Origin: Ascarosepion bandense
Lineage: Eukaryota > Mollusca > Cephalopoda > Sepiida > Sepiidae
Reading direction: 5' to 3'
Assembly: GCA_037127315.1 (NCBI GenBank)
Contig: JBBBDQ010000230.1
Location: 708,501 to 772,500, forward strand
DNA length: 64,000 nt
Shown here: positions 10,336-20,504 of the stretch, piece by piece
Position numbering within the stretch: the first letter of the stretch is position 1
How the letters are laid out: every line of letters starts with the position of its first letter
Made by a program: the position numbers and the translations under genes
The notes under the pieces: generated by a model
The model's input: the letters and a program-made list of their open reading frames with translations, nothing else
Database searches by the model: none
Told to the model about the DNA's origin: nothing

Positions 10336-11360
10336 TTTTAAGTAAACATGTGCCGGATTAATAAATAAAATAAAATTTGTCAAATTAACAAATAAAATCG
10401 CCACCTCTTTTCATACAAAATGCTCGGTAATTTGAAGTAGAAGGGAGAGATTAATTGTCTCTTCTTATCGCACCCCAAGCACTTTAAGATGCGTGAGTTG
10501 GGGTGTTAAGCACAAATTGTTAGTGGTCTGAAGACATTAAATAAAAAGATTTTTTTCCTTGTTCCATCTGCGCCTTTAGAAAAAAAGAAAAAGGAATTGC
10601 ATCCATATTGGAATAAGTCAAGTGCTCTCAAAACAGCTTGTATGCATTTTTAGTGAGTGTTCTTTGCGAGAAGATTAAAAATTTAAGATGGCTGGCGTTT
10701 CGAGGGGCAAAGTTTCTAGATCTTGTTGAAAATCATTATTTCTCCTCTCAATCGACAGCTGAAAATATTGACAGCTGATGTCGCGTATATTGCGTAAAAA
10801 GGATATCGACTCTTAAGTACTGTTTTCTCCTGACTGCACCACAAACGAGAAACTGCTTCCAGAAGTCAATTTTAACGGACTGGCAATTTTCAACGTTGGC
10901 CAAAAAAGTCATTTACCGCCATTTCTGACAGGCTGTAAATTCTGAGACTAGAATTTAATATGTCATACGACTGGGTCCGTGCCATCAAAACGGAGGTCAA
11001 ATCATTTATATTTATATTTAAATGACTGCAAAATATATTTTGATGTACTTACCACTGAGTATCTTACATTAAGTTATAAGAAGAAAAACGTCCTAAGTGT
11101 GACAGGAATATATATATATATATATAGGTATAGGTATAGAGCACATATAATGAGGACACAACTATGGGTAGATATACGTATGGATGTGGAGAGGGTGTAC
11201 GTATGAAAATATATGCGTAATTTGTGAGTATGTGTAAGAGTTGTTAGTATACTTAAATATATGTTGCACTATTTATATGCGTGGAAATCCCGTCTTTATA
11301 AAAATATATATGTGAGTATACAAACGTACAATTCATATGAGGGCATGGATGGATGTAAGT
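10336..11360. other. AT-rich stretch, no clear feature
   Basis: Small TA runs at 11107-11124 and 11362-11383. The hairpin-like caccccaa/ttggggtg near 10470-10510 is too short to interpret. No gene was recognised. Confidence 0.5.
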
Positions 11361-11361
11361 C

Positions 11362-11383
11362 TATATATATATATATATATATA
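11362..11383. repeat. (TA)n microsatellite
   Basis: Short TA array abutting the 5' side of the Penelope-like fragment. Confidence 0.9.
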
Positions 11384-11844
11384 TACTATTACACTATTTA
11401 CAGATTAGTGGCACAGCAATGGGCACGAAAATGGCACCTAGTTATGCCAATATCTTTATGCATAATTTAGAAAAAAAGATACTAGACAGTTCACAATACA
11501 AACCATCACATTATTTTAGATACATTGATGATATTTTCTTAATATGGACTCATGGATTAGAAAAATTAAAACAATTCTTTACTTTCTGCAACAACTTCCA
11601 CAATACAATCAAATTTACCATGGAGTACTCATACACATCCGTCCCTTTCTTAGACGTCATGGTAAAATTAAATAAACATACACTTTCCACCAGTCTATAC
11701 AACAAACCCACAAACCAACATAAATTCCTACACTTTAACAGCTGTCATCCCCTCAAATTAAAAAAAGAGCCCTTAATAATAGCCAAACTCCACCCACAGA
11801 GCAACAATAAACAGACACTCAAGATACATTACATAACAAAATAA
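11380..11844 (+). pseudogene. Penelope-like element reverse transcriptase fragment
   Basis: The frame reads YLQISGTAMGTKMAPSYANI, then FRYIDDIFLIWTH, PFLDVMVKLNK and YNKPTNQHKFLHFNSCHP. The GTAMGT(K/R)MAPxYANxFM box, the YIDDI catalytic box and the KPTNxHxFLHxxSCHP motif are established signatures of Penelope-like RTs. The N-terminal fingers of the RT and any GIY-YIG endonuclease are missing: upstream is a TA array, and the frame stops at 11842-11844 before the usual C-terminal part. It is therefore a fragment with an intact local frame of about 150 codons. The first ATG at 11419 is internal to the RT and is not a real start. Confidence 0.9.
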
Positions 11845-12029
11845 TCAAAACTATCTCACCTCTGACACACAACGGCCACAACAGTAACGCGCAAAAATGA
11901 CTAACGCACACAAAGACATGACCACACATACCACAAATGTATAGCCACCGGCAACAATACAACACAAATATATATATACATACCTACACACGCAAACACA
12001 CAAATGCCATACTTCAACATACACCGGAA

Positions 12030-12030
<1 letters not shown>

Positions 12031-12084
<54 letters not shown>
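12031..12084. repeat. (CA)n microsatellite
   Basis: Pure CA for about 54 bp in a wider CA/TA-rich zone (about 11940-12200). Confidence 0.97.
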
Positions 12085-12086
<2 letters not shown>

Positions 12087-12394
12087 TATATATATTTACC
12101 CTCACACTCTAACATACGCCGGAACACACATATATCTATAAGCATACACACACGCACACATAATACAAGGGAAAGGTGTGTAAGTATATATACACATAAA
12201 ATAAATATAGACGTGCAAAAAAATTATAGCTATAATCAAATATAAAAATCCCAATAAACATTTAAACCAGATGAATGAACTAATTTTAAAATGTAGACAT
12301 AAAAATAGGTATAGGATTCCATAACAAGATCGAAATTAAACTTTAAAGTTTGATTGTGAAAAAGTCTGGAATTTCCCGTTAAATGCTTCATACT

Positions 12395-12490
12395 CTTTAA
12401 ATTATTTTATCATTATTGTTATCATGTGTACTTTACTATTATTGCTTTTATTATTATTATTTTTGTTACCATTATTTATACTTTTTATAT
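12395..12490. repeat. ATT-rich low complexity
   Basis: Imperfect (ATT)n tract, with tattattattatttttg near 12450. Confidence 0.7.
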
Positions 12491-12499
12491 AATAGTATT

Positions 12500-12922
12500 A
12501 TTTGAACGAAAATGTGTGTCATTCGTCAGGATTTGGGATTTTCCGTAGCATTGTCTGTCTACATTTGTTGACATTACGATACATTTCAGAGGAGATATGG
12601 TTATTTGCGTAGAATCGAAAATTGTCTTATATAGGCTTGTTTTGACTTCGTTTACTGTATAGTATAATCTGTGGTCGAGTGGTCTAAGACGCGCCAGGGC
12701 AGTTGATTGTTGATAGGGGTCACAGGTTTGAATCCTGCCGAATGACATACATTTTTCGTAACAAAAAATTATCATAAATAATCAGGCCGATAGAAACAAG
12801 TATACTGTTTGATTAAAAACAGAATATCTGCTCAAATACGAGTATCGATTAAAAATAATGTTCAAACAAAAAATTTCAATATGTCGGCTGTTTAACCATT
12901 TTGTTAATCTCCGTGATTTTCC

Positions 12923-12925
<3 letters not shown>
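12500..12925 (+). repeat. R2 repeat family copy, uninterrupted
   Basis: Reads catttgttgacattacgata, gaatcgaaaattgtcttata, then a tRNA-like part (12666-12745: A box ggtcgagtggtctaagac, B box ggtttgaatcctgcc), aggccgatagaaacaagtat, aatacgagtatcgatta and ccattttgttaatctccgtg. It is the reference for the interrupted copy at 15690-17106. The A and B boxes point to a tRNA-Leu/Ser-derived Pol III head. A CA array follows. Confidence 0.75.
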
Positions 12926-12981
<56 letters not shown>

Positions 12982-12999
12982 ACACACACACACACATTA
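12926..12999. repeat. (CA)n microsatellite
   Basis: CA array with one TA interruption at the 3' end of the R2 copy. The other R2 copy ends in TA at the same place (17107-17127). Confidence 0.97.
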
Positions 13000-13049
13000 T
13001 GTATTTGAAAACCAGGTTATTAAGCAACATTGGTTCCAAACTGTCTGTA

Positions 13050-13175
13050 TCTTTGACGTTTTATATCAATTGATATTCCAGCGTTTTATTTCAAACGTCA
13101 ATAAGGATTTTCAGAACGTATGATTAGAAGTTTAGAAAAACTGAATTTTTAAATTTCAATAAGGGAGAAGCTATT
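13050..13175. repeat. Dispersed repeat R3a, copy 1
   Basis: Matches 17560-17670: gacgttttatatcaatt, ccagcgttttatttcaaacg and atgattagaagttta blocks in the same order and orientation. Confidence 0.75.
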
Positions 13176-13914
13176 CGAAATTATAAATCCTTTTATCCGG
13201 GTTTCTGTGATATTTAAATTTAATTTATTATGTGTTTACATCGGGACATAATTTCGGATTTTTTATTTAGTAATATGTTTTCTTTCTGGAAATAATATTA
13301 TCGCTAATTTCTCTTCTTGGCACAATCTGCAGTCATTACCACCGTTGTTATGTTTGGCATTCTTTAATATGCTCCATGTTATATCAGCTAGTTTGCAGTG
13401 TTTTTCTTTTAATTTTCACGTGGTTAGCCAATTTGTTACAATTTTTAATGTTTTCTCGTTTGAATGTGGACTTGTGATTATACCAATTATATTTTAAATT
13501 TCCTTCAGGAGATCCTAAGTATTTCTTCTTTGTTCATCTCAATCCTGTACTTCTGCTTTGTCAATAACTCCTTCTGTTTTACAAACCCCGACAGGTGGGT
13601 ATTTATTTTTGTCTCTGCTGTTACATTTTTTATGAACGATATTATGATGCATGTTACTTTTTAATTTTTTGGACGTAATTTTCAACATTACAAGTACCGC
13701 CATAAGTTAGCTTAATTTTGTTTCTATTGAATATTTCATGTGTTTCCGAATGTTAGAGAAGAGTTTATTAAAAATATTTACCTATTTTGGATTTTACTTC
13801 TAGATTAAAATGTGAGTTGAACCAAATAATTTTTTCTAGCTTTATTCTTTACTTGCTTGTTCATCTAAGGTTTATATACTAATTTGTTTTTATGGCCACT
13901 TTCATTTCACGCAT
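13176..13914. other. AT-rich stretch, no feature
   Basis: The short frame 13464-13664 has no recognisable motif. Confidence 0.5.
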
Positions 13915-14212
13915 AATTATTGCAAAAAATAAAATACTAAGAGATTGATATAAAGCTAACACGCGGCAAAGAATTTTCATAACTAGTCGTAAATTTTAAT
14001 AACTGATAATAAAAAGAATGAACTGAGCCAATCTTGCTTCGCAATTCTCTCTCTCTCTCTCTCTCTCTCTCTGAGCTTTGGTTACCTCAACGTGGTGTAA
14101 TGGTTAGCAAATTGTACAACTACAACCCTCACAGAGTACAGTATACTCTTAGGCCTTGTGCAACATCTAAAATTCGCTTAGAAAATCAACTCTCTCAATG
14201 AACGTGACAGGA

Positions 14213-14215
<3 letters not shown>
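13915..14215 (+). mobile_element. SINE-V copy 1 with internal CT array
   Basis: Matches 17144-17477: gctaacacgcggcaa, ttttcataactagt and gaactgagccaat, a CT array (14047-14073), then the tRNA-like head (ggtgtaatggttagca is a clear A box; the B-box region is degraded here), gccttgtgcaacatc and gaaaatcaactct, ending in a TA array. Confidence 0.75.

Positions 14216-14270
<55 letters not shown>
14216..14270. repeat. (TA)n microsatellite
   Basis: About 55 bp between SINE-V copy 1 and R1 copy 2. Confidence 0.97.
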
Positions 14271-14271
<1 letters not shown>

Positions 14272-14645
14272 TAGTAGTATAGCCCGGCGTTGCTCGGGTG
14301 TAATGAAAGCTTTTATATATATATATATTATCGATTTTCTGCACTATTGTAACAACTGCAACCGTGAAACTTCTGAATATCGTTTCTTATATCTTTGTCT
14401 ATAAGTGTATCAAATTTTATTAAAATCAGACCACTCCTACTATAACCCGATTTTTTCAATTATCGACTTTTGATATTTATCGGGGGTACCTGTCACAAAA
14501 CCTAGCTAAGACACTCGCAGCCGCTTTTAGCACAACTGTGTAAATTTTCAAGAAAATTGGTTCAGCCGTTTCGGAGTCTATAGGTAATGGACACACACAC
14601 ACACACACAGACACACACACTCACACAGACACACACACTCACACA
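14271..14645 (+). repeat. Dispersed repeat R1, copy 2
   Basis: Full plus-strand copy: head ctagtagtatagcccggcg, ttgctcgggtgtaatgaaag, a TA run, then attatcgattttctgcacta to cgtttcggagtctataggta, ending in CA repeats. It matches the complement of 30-345 and 736-784. Confidence 0.8.
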
Positions 14646-14667
14646 CAAAGTTCCAATTTAAATTAAA

Positions 14668-14671
<4 letters not shown>

Positions 14672-14720
<49 letters not shown>
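14672..14720. repeat. (TA)n microsatellite
   Basis: Pure TA. The following text (aaaatggtctttattatagt) recurs near other TA arrays (17503, 17780). Confidence 0.96.
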
Positions 14721-14722
<2 letters not shown>

Positions 14723-15320
14723 AAAAATGGTCTTTATTATAGTAGACTCATTCTTCATATATGTGGCTGAGTTAATCTTTATGCATAGCTTTCATGATAG
14801 ATGCAAGAAGAAATGTATTTTCGAATGCTAATGTAGTCGCGAAAAAATTAACTAATCAGTTAGATTGTCCTCGCTCAACGTTGAGTCGACAGCTGATATC
14901 TCCGTTATCTGCGAAACTCAAGAGGCATGAAACTATCAGTTTTACACTTTGCGCTATTTAAAGGCGGTTCAATATTGTTTATATAAACATTGTGTAGCAT
15001 GATAATTTCCTTATCAAAACAGATGATGAATTTTAAAGAAAAAAATACAGGGCAAGCATCAAGCATGTCTTATCTGGAAGATAAAAGTGCCAAAACCATT
15101 TTATCAGAAACACACGAAGAAACATAAGAATGACTTGAACCATTCTCATCAGTTGTTTATTCCAACTTGAATTCTCTTTAACTCAAACCTAATGTAGGAT
15201 TTCATATTAAATTTTATACAAAACATTCTTTCGGCATTATTGGTGAAAATCCGGTTGTTTTGGTGAAGCTTACAAATCCACCCTAAAAAACGTATGCCTA
15301 GAAAAGTAATTCTACACTTA

Positions 15321-15338
<18 letters not shown>
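14721..15338. other. Repeat-like AT-rich stretch
   Basis: Parts resemble 17780-17860 (gtttatgcaaag and gaatgacttgaaccattc-type blocks), so some of it belongs to a dispersed family. No gene. Confidence 0.45.

Positions 15339-15375
<37 letters not shown>
15339..15375. repeat. (TA)n microsatellite
   Basis: Abuts the 5' end of the hammerhead-bearing repeat copy A. Confidence 0.95.
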
Positions 15376-15377
<2 letters not shown>

Positions 15378-15683
15378 ACCTGATTGAGCACTCTGGAAGA
15401 ATGGTAGACTTTGAAAAACAGTAGCTACTCTAGCATCTACGCATCGTTCATTCAGCAAAGATTTAGAACACTCTCAGCTATCGGGCGTGTATAATGATAA
15501 TATACACGCTAAAAAGTCTGCCTCCTTCTACTGAGCGCCCATAGCTCAAAAATAGAATCGCCGACTGACGCCAGTTCGGTCGGGTTTCAATCGTGGGTAA
15601 AAAAGCAATCGGATGTCTAATCGTACTGATGAACTGTGATACAGCGAAACAGATCTGTCTGCTGATGACTATATATATATGAA
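15374..15683 (+). mobile_element. Hammerhead-bearing tRNA-like retroelement, copy A
   Basis: A unit of about 305 bp that aligns end to end with 26634-26935. Order: body starting ctgattgagcactctgg; tRNA-like segment 15535-15598 (A box atagctcaaaaatagaat, B box ggtttcaatcgtggg); hammerhead motif 15621-15668; TA run. The conserved core is complete: CTGATGA 15626-15632, GAAA 15646-15649, GTC 15657-15659. Stem II keeps three pairs (15634-15636 with 15642-15644), but its first pair is A-C (15633/15645) and stem I has a C-U mismatch, so this copy is probably weak or inactive. The tRNA-like Pol III head plus hammerhead recalls the schistosome Sm-alpha element and metazoan retrozymes. That analogy is an inference. 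Confidence 0.85.
15621..15668 (+). ncRNA. Hammerhead ribozyme motif, decayed copy
   Basis: Same architecture as 26871-26920, with stem III palindrome CAGATCTG at 15650-15657. Stem II has an A-C at its base and stem I is weaker, so cleavage is doubtful. Confidence 0.75.
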
Positions 15684-15689
15684 ATTATT

Positions 15690-15960
15690 TATTTTAAAAT
15701 TATTGGTTGCTTATAACCATTTTGTTAATCTTCGTCAATATCCGTAACATGTTTACATTTGTTGATGTTACGATACATTTTAGTGCGGATATGGTTATAT
15801 GCATGAATCGAAAATTGTGTTATATAGGCTTGATTTAACTTCGTTTACACTATTGGCCATTTGTGGTGTAGAGATCGAAGGCGCGCCAGTTCAATCGGTG
15901 GCTTCCCCTTTGTGGATAGGGGTCGTAAATTCGAACCCTGCCTAATGACACACATTTCCA
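15690..15960 (+). repeat. R2 copy, 5' part (interrupted)
   Basis: Matches 12500-12760: taaccattttgttaatcttc, catttgttgatgttacgata, gaatcgaaaattgtgttata, then a tRNA-like part (15858-15945; B box aattcgaaccctgcc). It is cut at about 15960 by LINE J and resumes at 17011. Confidence 0.8.
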
Positions 15961-17010
15961 TAACAATGGGCATGCCTCCACCTCCTACTGTACAAAAGCT
16001 GGTGTCCCTCAGGGCTCTATCATAGACCCGACGCTCTTCCTTATTTTCATAAATCACCTCCCAGACGAGCTTTAGAGCCGAATTTACTCCCGCATCAGTA
16101 AGAAACCCGACTTGGCGGACAAATATTATCTCGCTGCTGATCTTGAGAGAGATCTACATTCTGTGGTGAATTGGGGTAAGAAATGTCTTGCAAATTTCAA
16201 TGCGTCTAAGACCAAGCTGCAGTCTGTCAATAATCACAGGCAACCTTACCTGCCTCCCATAAGCATGGACCAAGTGAGTCTCCCTGAGAGCAATATACTG
16301 TACCCTCTCTGCCTTACCCTCTCTTCTGATCTCAAGTGGAACCACTACATTGAGTCAATAGCTAAATCCGCTGCTAGGAAGGCTGAGTCACTCTATTGGG
16401 CAAAGATGTTTTTCCCGCCCGAAAACATCCTGCATATATACAAATCCACCATTCGTCCGTGTATGGTGTACTGCTGCCACATATGGTCAGGCGTCCCTGC
16501 TGTTCATCTAAGTGTTCTTGACAGGCTTCAAATGAGAAACTGTAATGTGATAGGTACCGAGTGGCGGCTCGACTCCAGCCACTTTCCCACCAACGGGATG
16601 TGGCTTCCCTCTGTCTGCTCTATAAATCCTTTCATGGCTTCTGCTCTAACGAACTTAAGTCACTGGTGCCTCTGCAACAGGTCTTTACTCGTGCAAACAG
16701 ACTGGCAACTGGGTCTCACCCATTCACAGTTAGATCAACCAAATGCAGACGACAATTCTACTCCTGCAGATTCCTTTCTTGCATTATCCAACTGTGGAAC
16801 TCGCTTCCATATTCTTGCTTTCCTGACGGCTACAAACTTCAGAAATTTAAATGCAATGTCAATACTCATCTTTTAACCACTTAACTCTAGTTCTTTCTTC
16901 ACCATCCTGTATACCTTTTCATTTCTATCCACCTTTGCAATTGTCATCACACCTGTATTCCCTTCCTTTTCCTGCACATCAGTGGCGTTACCGCCTTGCT
17001 TCGGGTGACA
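15961..17010 (+). mobile_element. LINE J copy inserted in R2, RT to 3' end
   Basis: Starts in the RT domain at the NGHAS region, with CTKAGVPQGSI (about 15998) and DPTLFLIFIN. A deletion near 16078-16092 removes the YADD catalytic box that copy 59935-61432 still has. Then a long frame (16112-16560) gives ADLERDLHSVVNWGKK, FNASKTKLQSV, HYIESIAKSAARKA, ILHIYKSTIRPCMVYCCHIW and VLDRLQMRNCNVIGT. A frameshift near 16560 moves the tail (LSHQRDVASLCLLYKSFHGF, SNELKSLVPL, LWNSLPYSCFPDGYKLQKFK) into the 16561-16884 frame. The 3' end is tgcttcgggtgacacgatta. Not functional. Confidence 0.92.
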
Positions 17011-17106
17011 CGATTATATATACTGTTTGATTATAATCTGCTTCAAACATAATTTCAAATTGTCGATTGTTGATAACCATTTCGTTAATCTTCGTTAATT
17101 TCCGTA
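17011..17106 (+). repeat. R2 copy, 3' part (resumed)
   Basis: Continues the R2 consensus: tatactgtttgattataat and ataaccatttcgttaatctt, ending ttccgtaa before a TA array, as at 12805-12925. Confidence 0.8.
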
Positions 17107-17143
17107 ATATATATATATATATATATAAACGGAAATATATATC

Positions 17144-17273
17144 TATGTTATTATTGGAAAAAATAAAATACTAAATTACTGTCATAGAGCTAACACGCGG
17201 CAAGAATTTTCATAACTAGTAAAAAGGTTTAGTAACTGATATTAAAAAATGAACTGAGCCAATGCTGCTTTTC

Positions 17274-17314
<41 letters not shown>

Positions 17315-17480
17315 CGTAGACCTTGGTTACATCAACAGGGTGTAATGGTTAGCAAGCTTGTACAACTACAACTGATTAGCGAGTTCGGTCCTCACTGGGT
17401 AGCCTATACTTTTTGCCTTGTGCAACATCAAAAATTCGCTTAGAAAATCAACTCTGTCTATGAGCAGGACAGGAAGAATA
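17144..17480 (+). mobile_element. SINE-V copy 2
   Basis: Best copy in the window. aataaaatactaaattactg leads to gctaacacgcggcaa, a CT array (17277-17310), then the tRNA-like head with A box ggtgtaatggttagcaag (17339-17356) and B box gagttcggtcctcactg (17381-17397), then gccttgtgcaacatc and caggacaggaag before a TA array. The boxes resemble tRNA-Val/Gln/Glu types. Confidence 0.8.
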
Positions 17481-17559
17481 TATATATATATATATACACA
17501 AAATGGTCTTTATATATATATAAAGCCAGTTTATTACGTTTCAAACTTTCGTTATCTTC

Positions 17560-17670
17560 AGACGTTTTATATCAATTTATTCTCCAGTGCTTTATTTCAA
17601 ATGTTAATAGGGATTTCTAGAACGCATGATTAGAAGTTTACAAGAACTGAAAATTTTTTAGTAAGGGAGG
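17560..17670. repeat. Dispersed repeat R3a, copy 2
   Basis: Parallels 13055-13170. Together with SINE-V this repeats a larger order of elements seen between 13050 and 14270, but rearranged. Confidence 0.7.
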
Positions 17671-17725
17671 TGTTTTTAAAAGACTCAATTCTCTACGTGA
17701 GCATGACAGAAAGAATATTTATACA

Positions 17726-17730
<5 letters not shown>

Positions 17731-17779
<49 letters not shown>
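17731..17779. repeat. (TA)n microsatellite
   Basis: Pure TA of about 49 bp. Confidence 0.97.
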
Positions 17780-17781
<2 letters not shown>

Positions 17782-19062
17782 GGTTTTTCTATAGTATATG
17801 TGCTCGAGTAAATGTTTATGCAAAGCGTTAATAAGAATGTCTTGAACCGTTCCCACCATTCCTTTAAACATTGACAAAATGGTGAAAGCAGAATAAACCT
17901 TTGTCCCACGTCGATAGCACGACTCGAAGTTTCATGCATTATGCAATCATTAGGTCCATTTTCAAACTGACAGTTTAACAGATTTTTAATTCATTCGTGT
18001 TCGGGAATTGAATTTTATAAAAGTTACTGCTTTTATAATAAAAAGATTAAAAAATTAAATATTCTAAGATTACGTGTATATAAAATGTTAAAATTAAAAT
18101 GTAAATTTAAATTTAAAATTTAAATGAAAAATAAAATATAGTAAAAAATATTAGAATGCAGTGAGAAGAAATCAAAATGGCATAATTAATAAACTTTACA
18201 AATTTAAATATTCTAATATTAGAAAAAAATAAAAAATAAAAATAGAAATTTTAAATTAAAAAATAAAATTAAAATAAGATTTAAAAATAAAGAAACATAA
18301 GAACGCTGGGCAAAAATTAAAAGGGAAATAATTCATAAGTATTAATAGTAATATTTGAGGGGAAAGAAAGAAAAGGTATGGGGAAGAGAGAAAGAAAGGG
18401 GCAATTTCTATGGCAGCATGTGGCCATTAAATCAATTTTTTGTTGAGTAGATAAGAATTATATGTTTTAAGAAAGCAAGTTTTTTTTTACATCTATCTCC
18501 TTTTGCGTTGTAAGATTTGGATTTAGCTACAATATTCCAGGTGATAAGTGGGTTCTTTTATTGTTTTATAATTTCCAATATATGGATAAATTAAAGATTT
18601 TGCTGTATTTGCTGTTGTTTACAGATGTCATCTTCCATCTTCTTCCACTTGTTACAAGAGCTTCCGAAATAGAAATGTAAAACCATTTTCTTCTGAATGA
18701 ATTCGAGCTCTATAAAAACTACTTTTTGACATTCAGTGGTTATTTAATTGGCAGGTTTTATTTTTTCGGCAGTTGCAGTATTGTTGTTAGTAGTAGGGTA
18801 ACTAATATTATATAGATTGGCTAAGTATTTATTTGATACCATTGTATTATGTTGTGAAATAGATTTATTTATAAATTAATGGAACTATAACTGCCATTAA
18901 CATTTTTTGGTTGAATTTTTTTTTATTGTAAGTGAAATGTTTGTGAATTAAGTTTACGAAAGATTTACCAATGTTTGTTTGGACATGATGGCTAAAGGGT
19001 GGATTAAGCCAAATAATTATATATTTATATGATTTCTGCTTATTTCTGCCTACCTTGTTTTT
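17780..19062. other. AT-rich stretch with low-complexity core
   Basis: 18040-18300 is nearly all A/T with AAATTAAA-like words. 18360-18420 is purine-rich. No gene or RNA motif was recognised. Confidence 0.6.
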
Positions 19063-19363
19063 GGATGTGCGTTGTGGTGCAGTGGATGTCGCCTCGAAAT
19101 GACAAATCGAATTCTAGTTGTATTCCTTGAATTCACTTACGCACAAATACCCTTGGGAAAGGTATTAATCCGTCTCTTCCCTCCAGTTATGCGTTAAATA
19201 ATAGTACATATTGAGTTCTACAGCCTTGGCTGGCAACCAGTCTACTACAGAAAGCAATGGCAACCTACTGCGGGATAATCTTCTGCCTAGTCAGTCATGT
19301 CTCTTTCGAAACATGATCGCCCAAAACGTGTATCATGTATGGCACTTAACTGACTTACTGACT
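19063..19363 (+). mobile_element. SINE-A copy
   Basis: Near full length: head ggatgtgcgttgtggtgcag, then tggatgtcgcctcg. A small deletion removes the gagagccgagtt segment just before the B-box region. The body is intact through gataatcttctgcc and gagacatg-like blocks and ends cacttaactgacttactgac. Confidence 0.95.
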
Positions 19364-20319
19364 ATGTAAAACAAATGTGTAAATTTCATTAAAAAAATTT
19401 TTCTGATTGTAACATTTACCTCTTAAATAAGAATTATAGATAATATGCAAAAATAAGTTACCAAAATCAAAATTTAGATTAAATACAATGTTTTATTTTA
19501 GGACAGCGATGTAGATCGACTCTTATTTTTCTCTTGTAGAAGTTAGTTTATGTTATTTTTCTGTGGAAAAAAAGTAGACTCATACTTATAACAAAATAAA
19601 AGCCCCTTAAAAATGAATTTCTTCATTTTAATCAATTTACACATTGCGTTCATGAAACTTGTCCCGGAATCTTTTTTCAATAAGAAGTATCTAAGTTCTC
19701 AACGTTACAAACATTTGCCTTTATATTTTCAATAGTCAATATGAAAATTTTAATTTTAACTTTTAATTAATCTCTGTGAAATTAATTTGTTCTTTTATAA
19801 TTCTACAAAATCAAATTACTTATCTGAAACAGAATGTTAACATTTAATTTAATCTACATAATTTTATTTATTCTATGTGCCTGGACCTAGTGCCGTATTT
19901 GTTTATTTCATTGGAAGAAGACATTTCCAATGAAATAAGTAATCTTTCTTTCCTATTTTAAATTAATCTTTCGAATTTAGTGTAACCTTTGCCCATGTCA
20001 TCCCCACGAGTATTTAATGTTAATTCTATCTTTGTTTTATTTTTCTTATTTGTTTAACTTGGACTTGTTTATGTCCTGATTTTCTAGCTTTAAATTCAGT
20101 GAAAAATAAAAAAAATTACTGCTGATAATCTTTCCTTTTCTGGTAAATAATATTATGTTTTCCTTCATATTTATCATGTATGCTAGATATGTTTCTAAGC
20201 GTAAGCACATTTTGAAAATGCAGGGTTATCATTGAAGAAATAGAATATTTAAATACTTAGAGAAAGAAAACAGTCTTTTATAATCATTTCAGGTATAGCA
20301 AGACAGGATCAACACTGTT
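19364..20319. other. AT-rich stretch, no feature
   Basis: I see nothing here beyond a short inverted match (ccaatgaaataa/ttatttcattgg) around 19896-19940. Confidence 0.5.
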
Positions 20320-20465
20320 GTGCAGGGAGTTGCAGTAAGAGAAAAAAACAAGGCACAGGGGATGTCGAAAAATGGATAATAGATAGATGAGAGAGAAGAT
20401 GGCAATTGTCATTGCAAACTTTTCGAGATTGCAACTATCAGGGAAGCAAGCAAAGGGATTGGAGA
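20320..20465 (-). mobile_element. LINE J 3' fragment, inverted
   Basis: The complement shows the stop-proximal J tail (decayed FPDSCNLEKFAMTIAIF-like reading at about 20410-20455) and 3' UTR. It faces the plus-strand J fragment starting near 20505. Confidence 0.6.
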
Positions 20466-20504
20466 AAAGAAACCGTTAGAACAGAAGAAGGGGCTAAATT
20501 TAAA

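Noticed and set aside
11937..12245. Open frames through CA/TG arrays (also 11851-12105, 12782-13039, 62011-62446)
   Set aside because: The translations are cysteine-valine or threonine-histidine runs made by dinucleotide repeats. No start context or domain.
12666..12745. Possible tRNA-Leu/Ser gene
   Set aside because: A and B boxes are visible, but the cloverleaf is degraded and the same head recurs inside a dispersed repeat, so it is a SINE head.
12485..12775. Minus-strand frame containing GRIQTCDP
   Set aside because: It is the antisense reading of the tRNA-like B box in the R2 repeat. The same happens at 15845-16057 (RQGSNLRPL).
17330..17400. Possible tRNA-Val/Gln gene
   Set aside because: Acceptor and anticodon arms do not pair well, and the segment belongs to SINE-V, which occurs three times here.
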